Position numbers and translations under genes: made by a program. The notes under the pieces were generated by a model. That model made no database searches. It was not told the DNA's origin and worked only from the letters and a program-made list of their open reading frames with translations. A stretch of DNA of 64,000 bases from Cerrena zonata (taxonomy: Eukaryota; Basidiomycota; Agaricomycetes; Polyporales; Cerrenaceae): contig JASBNA010000041.1 of NCBI GenBank assembly GCA_038087015.1, forward strand, positions 1 through 64,000. The letters are read 5' to 3'. Shown piece by piece: positions 50,510 through 62,058 of this stretch (positions are counted from its first letter, which is position 1; each line of letters begins with the position of its first letter).

Positions 50510-52030
50510 ATGGACGACACATTTGGGATAGAATATACACCTACGGCATTAAAGTCGTCCTCCTGGGACGAAAATGCTCTTAGCCAAATAGGTACGCATC
50601 AGTATTGATGCTATTTCCTCGTAGCTGGATTGCGTTTGATTATAGAATATGTCTATCTATACTGGGTTGACCTTGGAAATACTCGGCGATGTCGAGTGAT
50701 TCCTGTTGATCACTTCAAAGCATTACTGCGATCGAAACGTCCCGCAGTGGGCATAGGAAAAGTCGGACTCGGACTGGTATATCTTATGACAGCGAACGGA
50801 TTCACTGGCATCGGTGAATACCTGTATACGCTCGATACCTCCTCGTTCCGTGTTTTGCATGGTGTTGGTGAGGGCGATAAACCCGTTGGTGCACTTTTCG
50901 GTTATTTCCAGGAAAAGGCCGCAAACCCAACCAACGGTGTAAGAGTCAATCTCTGCCCTAGAACAGTACTGTGTGGCTTGGAGAGGTTAGTAAATCGATA
51001 TTATCTTAAAAAGTCATGCTTATCTCTATTTTTTAGAGAACTCGAGACGAAACATTCCGCGTCTTTCCTTATAGGATTTGAGTCAGAATTCATTCTGCTC
51101 AAGTCGACTTCCCCAGTTACACCTTCTAACGTCCACCAATGGTCTGCTTCCGCTGCAATACTTCGCTCATCTCCCGAATCGCGCTGCATGCATGCGATCG
51201 CACAGGCTTTGAAGGCATCAGGAATCCCCCTTCAAATGTACCATGCAGAAGCAGCACCTGGACAGTACGAAGTTGTCTCGAACCCCCTCACTCCCCTCGC
51301 AGCAGCCGATGCACTGGTTCTCACTCGAGAGGTCATCACCCACACGGCTGCGTCGTTTGGACTACACGCTACTTTTGCTCCTCGTCCGTTTATGTACAGC
51401 GCAGGCTCCTCAACCCACGCTCACATATCAGTTCACAATCCCCCAAACCTCGGTACTAAGATTCCGAACCAGCTGTCTAACTACGAAGAGGCATTCCTAG
51501 CTGGAATTTTAGATCATCTTCCTGCTATTGCTGCGTTGACACTACCAACCCCTGCCTCGTACAAGCGAGTTGCCGATGGGGTTTGGAGTGGTGGAACCTA
51601 TGTCAGCTATGGAACGGAGAACCGTGAAGCCCCTGTTCGGCTTACGAACGCCGCCTCTCCTGCATCACGTAACTTCGAATTGAGGTTTATCGATGGAACG
51701 GCGAACCCTTATCTTGCACTTGCGGCAGTTCTCGCAGCAGGCATGATCGGTATCAGCGGAAAGAAGAAGTTGGAGATGCAGGACCTGAAAGAAAGCAGCG
51801 CTGCCGAGATGTCCGATGCTGGGAGACGAGAGGCAGGTATTACGAAGAGGCTACCATCAAGTGCAAAGGAAGCAAGAGAAAACCTGCAAAGGGACCAAAT
51901 TCTGGTCTCTACCCTCGGCGGAGATTTGGTGGACGCTTTTCTTGCTGTGAGCGAGAAACTCGAAGAGGCGTTAAACCCTGAAGGCGAAGATGATGATCAA
52001 TTGTTGACAAGGCTCGTTGAATTTTACTAG
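50510..52030 (+). CDS. Glutamine synthetase-like protein (FluG C-terminal type)
   Basis: This protein has the glutamine synthetase catalytic fold, of the GS-I-like group related to the C-terminal half of fungal FluG. It starts at ATG 50510 (MDDTFGIEYTPTALK). A very short intron (33 nt) joins it to IAGLRLIIEYVYLYWVDLGN. A second intron lies near 50987-51037 and joins LER to ELETKHSASF. Active-site-like motifs are IGFESEFILL, YHAEAAPGQYEVV, HATFAPRPFMYSAGSSTHAH and NFELRFIDGTANPYLALA. Total length is about 480 aa. There is no N-terminal amidohydrolase domain as in full FluG. Whether it makes glutamine or a gamma-glutamyl compound cannot be told from sequence. Confidence 0.85.
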
Positions 52031-53094
52031 AGACTCTTTGGTGGGAACTTACGTTTCGGAGATAAATGATCGTATGCGTTTACTTAACAACTTCGAGTGC
52101 TTGTGCTTATGCTCGATGCAAATGGTGGATAATATGCTGCACACTGGTTCTAGATATTTATTCCGTCTATATACGCGTTCACGCTAGCTGATGGCATCTG
52201 AAGCATGCCCCTGCTCTTGTCTAACAATATAGAGTTCCCGAGTCATACTTCGACCCCGACCCTAAGTCGAAGACGACAATGAAGATTACTTACTCAACGC
52301 TGATTGCTAAAAGTTGAAACTACTATGATGTATCTCGATCATCCGTAGTTGAATGGGAATACTGAGCCCGACTTCCCTAGCCAGAAATAAACTCCCTAAC
52401 TTAGCAGAAGAGGACTGCCTGCAGTTTTCTGTGCCACCAACTTCCCGAGAGATTTCTAGGGGTTTCCGTCTATAGGTCTCGTCATTCCTTTCTGCTCACG
52501 GTTTCTGGTCCGGAAAGACCGGGTACTAAAAGTAAGCAGCTCTTCAAGTTATTCTCTGAAACCCTTGATGCCAAGAGCCGCAGATTCCTGGTAGACCACG
52601 TTGACCTTCCTCAAAAGTTGAAGTGGATCGCTGCCTATCCATCTGTCCACATTGCACACGAATATGAATATGAATTCTATATCTGGATAGGATCACAGTG
52701 TCCGAGGTCCGTATACATCGTTATTTATATCTCAAACCTCATTCATTTCACTCTAGAGCGTCTTCTCAACCGCATCCGATAGCGACGAGCCCGGAAGTGT
52801 GTTGTTAAAGCATTGTCATATATGTCACGCACCTCTGATGATGACCCTTGCCCTCCATACCTATCGCGAACACTGTACATCTTCACGTCCAATGACCGCT
52901 ATCGGAAGAAACACTTAAAGTTTCGACCCTGTCTTCGGTTTCCAAACATTGGTCGCTTCCCCACTACAAAACTTGAACTTACTAAACGTGACATGATCTC
53001 GTTACTCTTGTCATCTGATCCTTTACCTCGAGAGTGTACTTAAATATCTGAGTCCTTGCGTAGTGCGGGTGTCTCTGAGTTACATTTCGTGACA
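52031..53094. other. Intergenic upstream of the NRPS-like gene
   Basis: A 76-codon frame at 52813-53043 has no family character and is not called. No other feature is seen. Confidence 0.45.
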
Positions 53095-56000
53095 ATGCCT
53101 CATCCTAACGACTTCAACGTTATCCCTTTCGAACCACTTCCAAAGACACAATGCTTGAGTACTACCACCTTCAAGCAACCGCCGTTAGATGGCTCGTTGT
53201 CTATGCCAGAGATCTATGACTGGCACCAAACTCGTTCTCCCAATCACCCTTTGTTTGTCTACTCTGATGAAGAGCGCAAACCGATCGTGATTTACTGGCC
53301 TGAAGGCACACGCGCCGTTCATAGAGCTGGGCGTATTGTTCGGGGCCTCGCAGGAGACACAGCCCCAATGCGTTTGAAGCCTCAAACGTTCGCAATCCTT
53401 GCATCAACAGGTGAATGTTTCGAATATTACCATTTTATAAAGACTTTATTGATAAGTTACTGGGCCCAGATACCATCACATACTTTACGCTTATGGCGGG
53501 AATAATTCGAGCTGGCCACACCGTGTTTCCCATCTCACCCCGCAATTCTGCTCCTGCTGTCGCGCACTTGCTAACCAAGACCGGGACGGAACATGTCTTT
53601 GTGGGTCCGGAGAGCTCGTTGCAAGAGCTAGCAGCAGCGTCTTTGAAAATTATGCAAAGTACTGAGAGTTCTCTCCCTGTCATCGAGACAATTCCTGCAT
53701 TTGAGTCATTGTTCGACGGAGGCTCAGATGAAGGTTTCGAGCCTCTCCCACACTTTAAGCCTGACTGGAATGATCCCGCAGTCATCATGCATTCTTCAGG
53801 TAAATCCGGGAATACGCAGCTTTCGACGTTGTTCTCAATATTTTGATAGGCTCAACGGCATTCCCCAAGCCAATTGTGTGGTCCCATTATAGATATTTCC
53901 TTCTCGGCATAGTTCCGTGTAAGTTCTTGATCGAGCTACATACATCCGCTAATCCTTACTTGAATCACGTAGACCTTGGAGAGCGCGACTTGACTGGGAA
54001 ACGACTAGCTTGTCACTCCATGCCGATGTACCATGGGATGGGTATCATGCAAACGGGTTGGACTGTGAGTTTTCTCACGCTGACAGTCCGGGTAAATGAT
54101 CAATATCCCAAATTAGGCAAGTGCTGGTCTTACCTTGACAGCATTTAAACCTCAATCGCCTGCTATCGCACCCACTCCTGATCTGGTCGTGAAGGGTGCA
54201 GTCGATACCGGAAGCGACGTTATTTTCTGTGTTCCTAGCTTCGTAGAGGTAACAACCACTTAGTTGCTTTCGCTCTTAGCCTTTCTTCTGACTTGTTTAA
54301 TAAGACATGGGCAGAAAACCAGGAATACATCAGACTCTTACAGAAGACAGGTGGTATAGTATGTCGGTATCTGCTAGCTTTATTTAACTAATCATTGATG
54401 ATTTGTTATGCAGCTATATGGCGGAGGACCATTATCCCAGAGCTCAGGAGATATTCTTACTGACCATGGCATCTCTATCTTCATGTTATATGGATGGTAC
54501 GGACGCGTTTTAACCTAATTGTATATTTACTGATTCTCAAATAGTTCCGAATGTGGAATAATGAGCCCCATTCTTCCTAGTACGTCCATACTTCTGGGTA
54601 GTCCAGGGTAGACGGATGGCGAATAATGATCTTGCTATAGAAACATCAGGAAAAGAATGGAACTACTTCAAGTTCCCCGAAGGTATCAAAACACGTTTCG
54701 TATGGGACGCAAATGGCAATGCTGAGTTGCTACTATTGGTGAGGATCATCGGTTCCTAGACCTAGTAGTGATTCTATTGAATACATCTCATTAGCCCGGA
54801 AAACACCTTATCCCGAACATCCTCAATACAGTAATCGAAGGGCTAGATGCATACGCGACAAGCGATCTACTCTCCCCACATCCAACGAAACCTGGATACT
54901 GGAGGATCTACGGTAGAGCAGATGATCAGATCATGCACAACACCGGTGAAAAGGTAAGATACAGACGTTGTTTAGGGTACAAGATATTCATTGACTTACT
55001 CTGACAGACTAACCCTGGACCTCTGGGTAGGCAGTTCTACTAATTTCTGAAATTGAACTATCCGCGTAACCCCTGAATGCTTTCAGAGGCGATCATGAAT
55101 CAGGATCCGCATGTCCAAGCTGCCGTGATGTTTGGTCGAGGAAAGTTCAGTGCTGGCGTGGTTATAGACCCTCGGGCCGATTTTGCCTTCGACCCTATAG
55201 ACCAAGACAAGCTTGTGGAGTTTCGCAATAAAATATGGTAAGCGATTTACTTGTGCTTTCGGAATTCAGTTTCTCATGCTTCTAGGCCTACGATCGAGCG
55301 AATGAATGAATATGCTCCTCAGCACTCTCGTATATTTAAAGAGGTAAGATAACGCGACCATAATAACTCTAACGCGCTGACACTTTAAGTTCTAGATGAT
55401 TATCGTAGCATCGCCGTCGAAACCGTTTGCATACACAGCTAAAAACACGGCTCGACGTCAAGCCATTATTGCAGACTATGATCCGGAAATTGAGGCCCTG
55501 TACACTGCGGTTGAGGAAACCACACAAGCGGATATTCCTCCTCCTCCAACTTGGAATCTTCCTGAGGCGACTGCATTTGTACGTGAGGTTGTGACGAGGG
55601 TCTTAAAGCATTCTGTCCAAGACTCGGATGACATCTTCCAGAAAGGATGTGATAGGTATGTGTCTTCCCCCGTAGTTCGACTTATCTGAGTCTCCATCTC
55701 TGATATTAATATGACCACAGCTTGCAAGCCACTTGGATTCGAAACACTCTGCTTCATGCGTTACGTGACACCACCACAGTTCAAGCCAGAGTCATCCCGA
55801 GTGCCTTTGTCTATCAGCACCCCACCATCAATTCTCTGGCAGCATTCATTTCGTCGTTTGCAAAGTCGGAACATATTGCGGTCAACGCCAAGCAGCAGAC
55901 GCAGAAGATGTTGGAGATGGTGAAGAAGTATGCATCATTTACGACACACACACCTTCCCTGTCTCTACCGCGGACGGATACTGTTGTTATCACAGGAACT

Positions 56001-57301
56001 ACTGGGTCATTGGGAATCGAGCTGCTTGGCCTTCTAGAAAAATCCTCCCAGGTCACTCGTGTATACGCTTTGAATCGCAAGTCTCCGATTTCCCTTGGAC
56101 AGCGTCATGAAAATTCTATTCGCGAACGAGGACTAGACGTTTCCGTGTTAAATTCTGAAAAGATTCAGCTAGTGGAAGTCGATTTGGAGAAAGAACAACT
56201 CGGAATTTCTCCAAGCTTGTATGAAGAGGTTGGTGTGTGCAAATTATGTTCACGGTTTCTACTAAATCACGAGCTAGATACGGGTATCTGTGACCCACAT
56301 TATTCACAATGGTATGTCGCGCCTACCCCAATAATTAGCTATATTCTCAATACGAAATAGCATGGCCCGTTAACTTCAATCTTTCACTCGAGTCCTTTGA
56401 GCCTAACGTCCGATTCCTGCGGGATCTCGTGAATCTAGCACTTTCCTCACCTTTCGTCACACCTCCTCGTCTTGTTTTCATTAGCTCCATCGGAGTTCTA
56501 CGTAGTATGTCCTTTTCCAGTAACGTGGCGATCCTATTTGGATGCTAATTAACGTATTTTAGATGTCGACACCTCAGTTCCTGTCAAAGAAGGACCCGTC
56601 GATCCTTCTATTGCAGCCGGTATGGGCTACAGTGAATCAAAGTGGGTGGCAGACTCCATCCTAGATCTTGCCACAGAGAAAACCCCACTTCGACCAGTGT
56701 CCATCCGAGTTGGACAGTTGACTGGTGGGACATCGGGTGCTTGGAACCATGCAGAATGGTTCCCATCCCTCGTCCGCACCAGCCAGAGTCTCAGCTGTCT
56801 ACCAACACTAGAGAAGGTATTTCGTTTAATTTCATCGACGGAAACCCCGATTTTCTAACCCATTATCAGATTGTTTCCTGGATTCCAACCAATGTCGCTG
56901 CGAAATCGATCCTGGAAATGCAAGACTCTTCGTTACGTTATCTACACTTGGTACATCCCCGACCCGTTCCATGGGATACCGTTATCGCCACGCTAAAGAA
57001 GGAGCTTCAGCTTCCGTTGGTTCCTTACGATCAATGGCTTGCCGCCTTGGAACGTGTCAAAGCCGATCCTGGATCACAGGATGAGAGCGAGCTATTAGAC
57101 CGCTACCCTGCTTTGAAAGTCCTCGATTTCTTCGCCGATGGTGGTAAAGAAAATGTATCTTCGGAGGCAATGGGGATGCCTAACCTAAACACGGAAGGCG
57201 CACAGAAGTGCTCTACAACTCTACGGAATGCCTTGTCTCTATCGGAGGGTGACGTACTTGCTTGGATTGCTTATTGGCGAAAGCGCAAGTTTGTCTTGTG
57301 A
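53095..57301 (+). CDS. NRPS-like adenylation-carrier-reductase (A-T-R) enzyme
   Basis: This many-exon gene encodes about 1,050 aa. Enzymes of this build adenylate a carboxylic acid, load it on a phosphopantetheine arm and reduce it to an aldehyde with NADPH. The A domain begins at 53095 (MPHPNDFNVIPFEPLP). It includes AGHTVFPISPRNSAPAVAHL, the phosphate loop HSSGSTAFPKPIVWSH, SMPMYHGMG, GGGPLS, MLYGCSECG and YGRADDQIMHNTGEK. The carrier domain has KGCDSLQATWIRN with the Ser for phosphopantetheine. The reductase domain has VVITGTTGSLGIELLG (NADP loop), HNAWPVNFNLSLESFE, FISSIGVLR and GYSESKW (YxxxK). It ends RKRKFVL at 57301. No condensation domain is present. It resembles basidiomycete adenylate-forming reductases. 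Substrate unknown. Confidence 0.87.
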
Positions 57302-57707
57302 TACAACCGAAGAGTGATTCGGAAACCCCAACGTATCATAGTCGCGTTCGAGTGCTTAGCCCGTTGAGATATCGATGTACTACTAGGTAGAACCCATGTT
57401 CATTGACGTGTATTCTAATAATAGGTTGTGAGGTGCATGAGTTGTGATTACCTAGACCGATAATCATGGTTTGTTTTATTAGAACTGTTCAGTCATTTCG
57501 AATACTAATTTTCATGGGTTCGTGGCAAAGAGAGCTAGAAATGTTTGATTTACTGACTTAACAAGCCTCGTGCGAAGTTTAATGTGGTCTCAAATGAGCA
57601 GGACCGCCTGCCATATACCATTACACACACCGCTAGGAATTATTACACATTCTGATAACACGAAGCTACAATAATTTCGATGCTCCTTTCATCGCTCTAC
57701 TTTCTCT
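57302..57707. other. Convergent intergenic
   Basis: Contains the 3' ends of the NRPS-like gene and the proline-rich protein gene. Nothing else is seen. Confidence 0.5.
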
Positions 57708-58544
57708 TTAGAATCTTTCGGCTGGGCTGAAGAAACGTTTGCGGGGTTGCTTGGGGGGTTGGTCGTTGTTTGGGGGGTTAGGAGGAGGAGGGTTGGAGTT
57801 GGGGGGCTGGGGAACGGGAGGCGCGTCGTTGATATTGTTGTTAGGACCATTGGGAGGGGGGGTGTTTGGTCCGTCGTTGAAGGCACGCGGAGCGGGCTTG
57901 GGAGGAGGGATGGGGGATGGGTGAGGGGGAGGAGGAATTGGCGCATCATGTAAAGCACGAGGGGCAGGGGGGTTGGGAGGAGGAATGGGGGCATCCTTTG
58001 GAGGGTTAGGAGGAGGCACGTTCAATGGATCGGGAAAGGCACGAGGTGCAGGCTTGGGTAGTGGAGGCGGGTTAATGGGAGAGACCTTAGGTGGGGGTGG
58101 GATTACCGGCGCGTCGTTAAAGGCACGCGGGGCCGAGGTTTGGACAGCCGGGGTGGCTGCAGGCTTGACGATTGGAGTGGTCACCGGCTGGACGGCTGGT
58201 TTGACACATGTAAGCTTCCCATTCTGGTCAACGCAACCTAGAGGAAATAAGAAGTTCAGAGACCAAACATCTATTGTGTGCTTTAACAGAACTCACTTCC
58301 AGTGACGGTGGGAGCGCCATTAAGAGAGAATTGGCAGCTTACGCCAACGTTCGGGTTCGGGTTTGCGTTGTTTGGAGCAGTGCAAGCGGCGACTATAACG
58401 AGAACGAGATCAAAATACGTTGAGAATGGAAGAAAAATGTCAAGCCTCACCTGCGTCTGTGGCAAGTAAGGGGGCTGCCTGAGCCTGGCCGATGAACAGC
58501 ACGGCTGCAACAATGGCGAAAGAAGAGATGCGCAAGGAGAACAT
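57708..58544 (-). CDS. Secreted proline-rich repeat protein
   Basis: This three-exon gene encodes a small secreted protein of about 230 aa. It starts at ATG 58544 with a signal peptide (FAIVAAVLFIGQAQA, cleavage near APLL). The mature N-terminus has four Cys (ACTAP, VSCQF, GSCVD, LTCVK). The rest is low-complexity and proline-rich, built from degenerate units of the form APRAF-N/P-D-x-P-PPP; APRAF or APRAL occurs at least four times. The protein ends KQPRKRFFSPAERF at 57708, so a KR dibasic site sits eight residues from the C-terminus. The family is not recognised. It may be a cell-wall or extracellular protein, or a precursor processed at KR by a Kex2-type protease; both are inferences. Confidence 0.7.
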
Positions 58545-59833
58545 GTCCACTAAAAGTGAGTGTGAATTGGTAAAGGAAAGAGTGAAAGTCGAAAGGCTGT
58601 TTGTTGGTCTTTCAGCTGGAATCATGCAGCTCCTTTATACTCGAACCCTTTCCATTCTCGTAACACCGATTGTGCAGAAAGAAGTGCACCTCCGCCTGGA
58701 CGGACATAGCTCGGTCGCTTCAAAGCACTGCTTGTAGATGCAGGTAACGAAGGATACGATTGCTATGTGCATGACCTGACCTTCCGGCGGAAGTGTCTCA
58801 AAGAAGCAACAATATGCCTTATATGAGTCCCCGTGTCGAAATATGCCTCCAGAGCCATCCGATGGCACGATTGCGAGACGAGAAACGTCTCTCGTCGAAA
58901 TCAATTCTAGTTAGTGCCAATAATACCCCAGATTTTGAGATATACAAAGTCAAACTTGTACAAACCACCGTATCTTTGCACAGGATCCAATCATGTTCCA
59001 GTATTCCATGGAGTTATACTTCCGCGATGACGGATTTTGAGATCATACATCCGCAGTAGTTCGCTGTGGCATAAGCGCGAGGAGTCGGAATATTCACACA
59101 TTTCGCTTACGCGAAATGATCGGTATCTACTGCGTAAATATGAATCAGAACGATGTCTATTCAACTTTATGCAGCTTCATGGCAACTAGAGTACCGCACG
59201 TTTCGCGTTGTGAGGCTCTCTGAGTTTGCACTGGCAATGTGAAATATTGTGTATCAAGCTGTGAGATCATCAGGTGGATTAAGTCAACTGCGCAATTTAA
59301 ACAAGAAATGTGGGCCAGCTACTAATTACCGCTCTCTTGAGTCGTCATATGTTGGTAGCCAAGTCGATTTGGGAATTGGGGAAGGTTGAGAATTGCATCA
59401 TTACGACGCCATCACAAAAGTGATGTGTCATGTTTGTCTCGGAAGCACTTGCCTTAATAGGAAGATTATCTCCATATTTGGTAAGCATATCTCGTGTCTA
59501 CTAGTAACCACCGCAATACCGCATACTTAAGCTAAGTCAAACAATAAATGATGAATACACATCATGCTTCGTCCAGACAAGGTTATCTCGGCTTAGGGTG
59601 GTTTCACTTCAAGCACATTCAGGCCTTGTCGGAGGCATACAGTCTCGGTTAGTAAATGTTAATGATGTAGCTGTGTTGTTTATTGCATACAGTATAGTAC
59701 ATGGTCGAGTACAATAAAATACAATGGAGTTTTAAACTGACTACAAATAGGGGGTCGAACGCTAAACGTTATATGACAAGTCATGAGACAAGTATTCCGC
59801 GCCAACTACGCTGGTACTCCTTCACTCATACTA
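58545..59833. other. Intergenic upstream of the secreted protein gene
   Basis: Short frames only and an AT-rich stretch. A TATA-like CTTTATACTC lies near 58632, about 90 nt upstream of the secreted-protein ATG. No gene is supported. Confidence 0.4.
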
Positions 59834-61694
59834 CTATAGTGTGTTGTACATGCTGCGGCCCCGGGGTGGGATATATTGGCCTTCGATAATATAGCACGAC
59901 ACGCTGCTAGCCTTGCTAGAGGATCTATACATAGTGTGTAAATACACCTTTTCTTCTTGCGTTTGTAAGATATACGCACCAGCAATGTCGTCGGCCATCA
60001 ACCAAAGCTGCTCCTGAGCCACGAAGAAACGGAAAGGTAAAAGGAATGAAGCCACCCGAGACCAGGATGTCTCTCTCGTTGATGATCTTCGGTCTACGAA
60101 ACAGGCCTCACGCTTCTCCGAGTTTCCTGCGTCCATTCCTCGTACATTTGGGAACAGACTGCATAGGAACGCTGCAAAATTGGGGACGGAGTCGATCTGT
60201 GAATGATCTAACCTCAACCTTCGCAAGGCATTCTGATGCCTTCCGTCACTTGCACGCAGCACTCGCTGAACCTCTGACTTTGGCGCATTGGTAGCATCAA
60301 TAGTTGCGCCAAAATCTGTAAGAAGAGGAGCGGCGCGAATAAACGACTCCAAAGTCCGTAGGGTTATACGACTCTTGGATGGCCATCGATCATTGGGATC
60401 TAGGACGAGAGTGCGTAGCCTCGTCCACGTCTTACATAGCTGCGAGATGAGTGCATCATCTAGATCCCAATACCAGCCGCCGGGGCCATGGATCTTCAAC
60501 TTCGACATGTCAGTAAGCTTGAGGAGTGGCTCAAAGACATCGGATCGGATGATATGAGACTCCTTGTTTCGAATTTCCGTCGACTGGTAGCCGCGATGAA
60601 AGGGTGCTTTGAAGATGCTGATTTTTTGTAGCTTGTTAGTGCAACAAGCATCGGAGATGGCTTTGAACAGTTCTTCTACTTCTTCACATGAAGGAAGTTT
60701 TGGACGACGTGTCAATCTGATTTTGATAGATGTTAAATATTCTAGTTTGGCATTGGTCAAAAAATCGGCGGCACGTCGCACATCGTTTGTTTCTAGGTGC
60801 AAAATTCGTATTGGTAACGACCAAACTGGCATATGTCTCCACAGCGATCGGTTGGAGGTTGCACCATCGGGAAATAGACACAACGATAACGTTCTGAGCG
60901 TAGGCATCAGAAGACACCATTGAGGCCACCCGAATGGGAAGCCGGAATCCCGGAGAGGAGGCATGTCATAAGAATATCGCTCCTCTTCTTCATCGTGTAC
61001 CGTAATATTCTCAACCTTAAGGCACCTTTCCGGTATAGGACTAAGTAACCTTGAGTCTAGCCCTCCCTTGAGGTGTATACTCTTCACATCGGGCGCTAGA
61101 ACTACTCGGTAGAATGGCTCAAACTGGGCCAAGCTAGGCCTCGAACTGCGAGTATACCAGCTGAGTTTAGTGAGCCTTGGAAAGAGCGGCCGGATGCGCT
61201 CGTCCTCAAAAGCTTGCGCAATCGAGCTGTCAACGATATAACGCCGATACCCTGTATCGAGTTCGAGTTCTCGGACTCTCAGAGCGTATCGACGAAGGAG
61301 TTCCACATCTTGAACGTTCAGGTCTCTCTGTAGATACTTGAAGAATTTTTTCAATTCGTTTCGTTAGAATGAATGTCAAAGACCAACTCACAAGTACACG
61401 AGTACGTCCATCCTCGTCTTCGTCGTCATCATCTTCGTCGTCACTGTCATATCCTACAGGCTGTACGTCTCTGACTTGGATAGCACCCCCCAAAAGAACG
61501 AGTATTATGGGCAATAAACTCTTCTGTGTGCTCCACAACTCCTTCATGGCAGGTTCATGGAACGTTTTGCAGACCCGAACAAGAGCGTTCAAGGTCGGTC
61601 GCAAGGTTTGGGATCCTTCTCCAAGAAACTGGAAGATCGTAGTCAATAGTTCTTGGATAACTAGTACTCTGTGCATAGCAGATCGTTCTGCCAT
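59834..61694 (-). CDS. F-box-like protein with leucine-rich C-terminal region
   Basis: The start is ATG 61694 (MAERSAMHRVLVIQELLTTI). The first 60 residues (ELLTTIFQFLGEGSQTLRP, LVRVCKTFHEPAMKELW) have the look of an F-box, which would recruit substrates to an SCF ubiquitin ligase. An acidic run (YDSDDEDDDDEDEDG) follows. An intron joins GRTRVL to YLQRDLNVQDVELLRR. The long second exon has LRR-like patterns (LRELELD-type, RLTKLSWYTR, LRTLSLCLF, TRLRTLVLDP), typical of the many basidiomycete F-box paralogues with variable substrate regions. The C-terminal part after about 60000 could be shortened by an unrecognised intron. Target unknown. Confidence 0.7.
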
Positions 61695-62058
61695 GGTGGA
61701 AGGCGAGAAGGGGTGGAGATGGCGTTACTCGGCGCATGCGCCTTCCGTACGCATGTCGTACCGCCCATTTAAGGTTCCATCTAGATGGGAACCATGACCT
61801 GCGTCAAGGGAGTATTCCTCAGTGATTTACATGGAAATACGAACTATTATACCTGAGATACGATCCCAAGAAAGCAGGTATATAACATACGATCCGACAA
61901 ACAATGATCACGGGAGGATCGGAATAGTTTTGATGGCATTGCTACTAGATGTATGATAAGGTTTGGATAAGGTTTTATCGACTGCGTGACGGTCCAGTGA
62001 ATCTAGATGTTAGAAATACCACCCAAACACTCCAACTAATCGACCGAGCACTTATCAT
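61695..62058. other. Intergenic between the F-box gene and STN1
   Basis: Short AT-rich gap holding the F-box promoter and the STN1 3' end. Nothing else is seen. Confidence 0.5.

Noticed and set aside
57739..58305. Gly-rich plus-strand frames
   Set aside because: They are antisense of the proline-rich repeat coding sequence.
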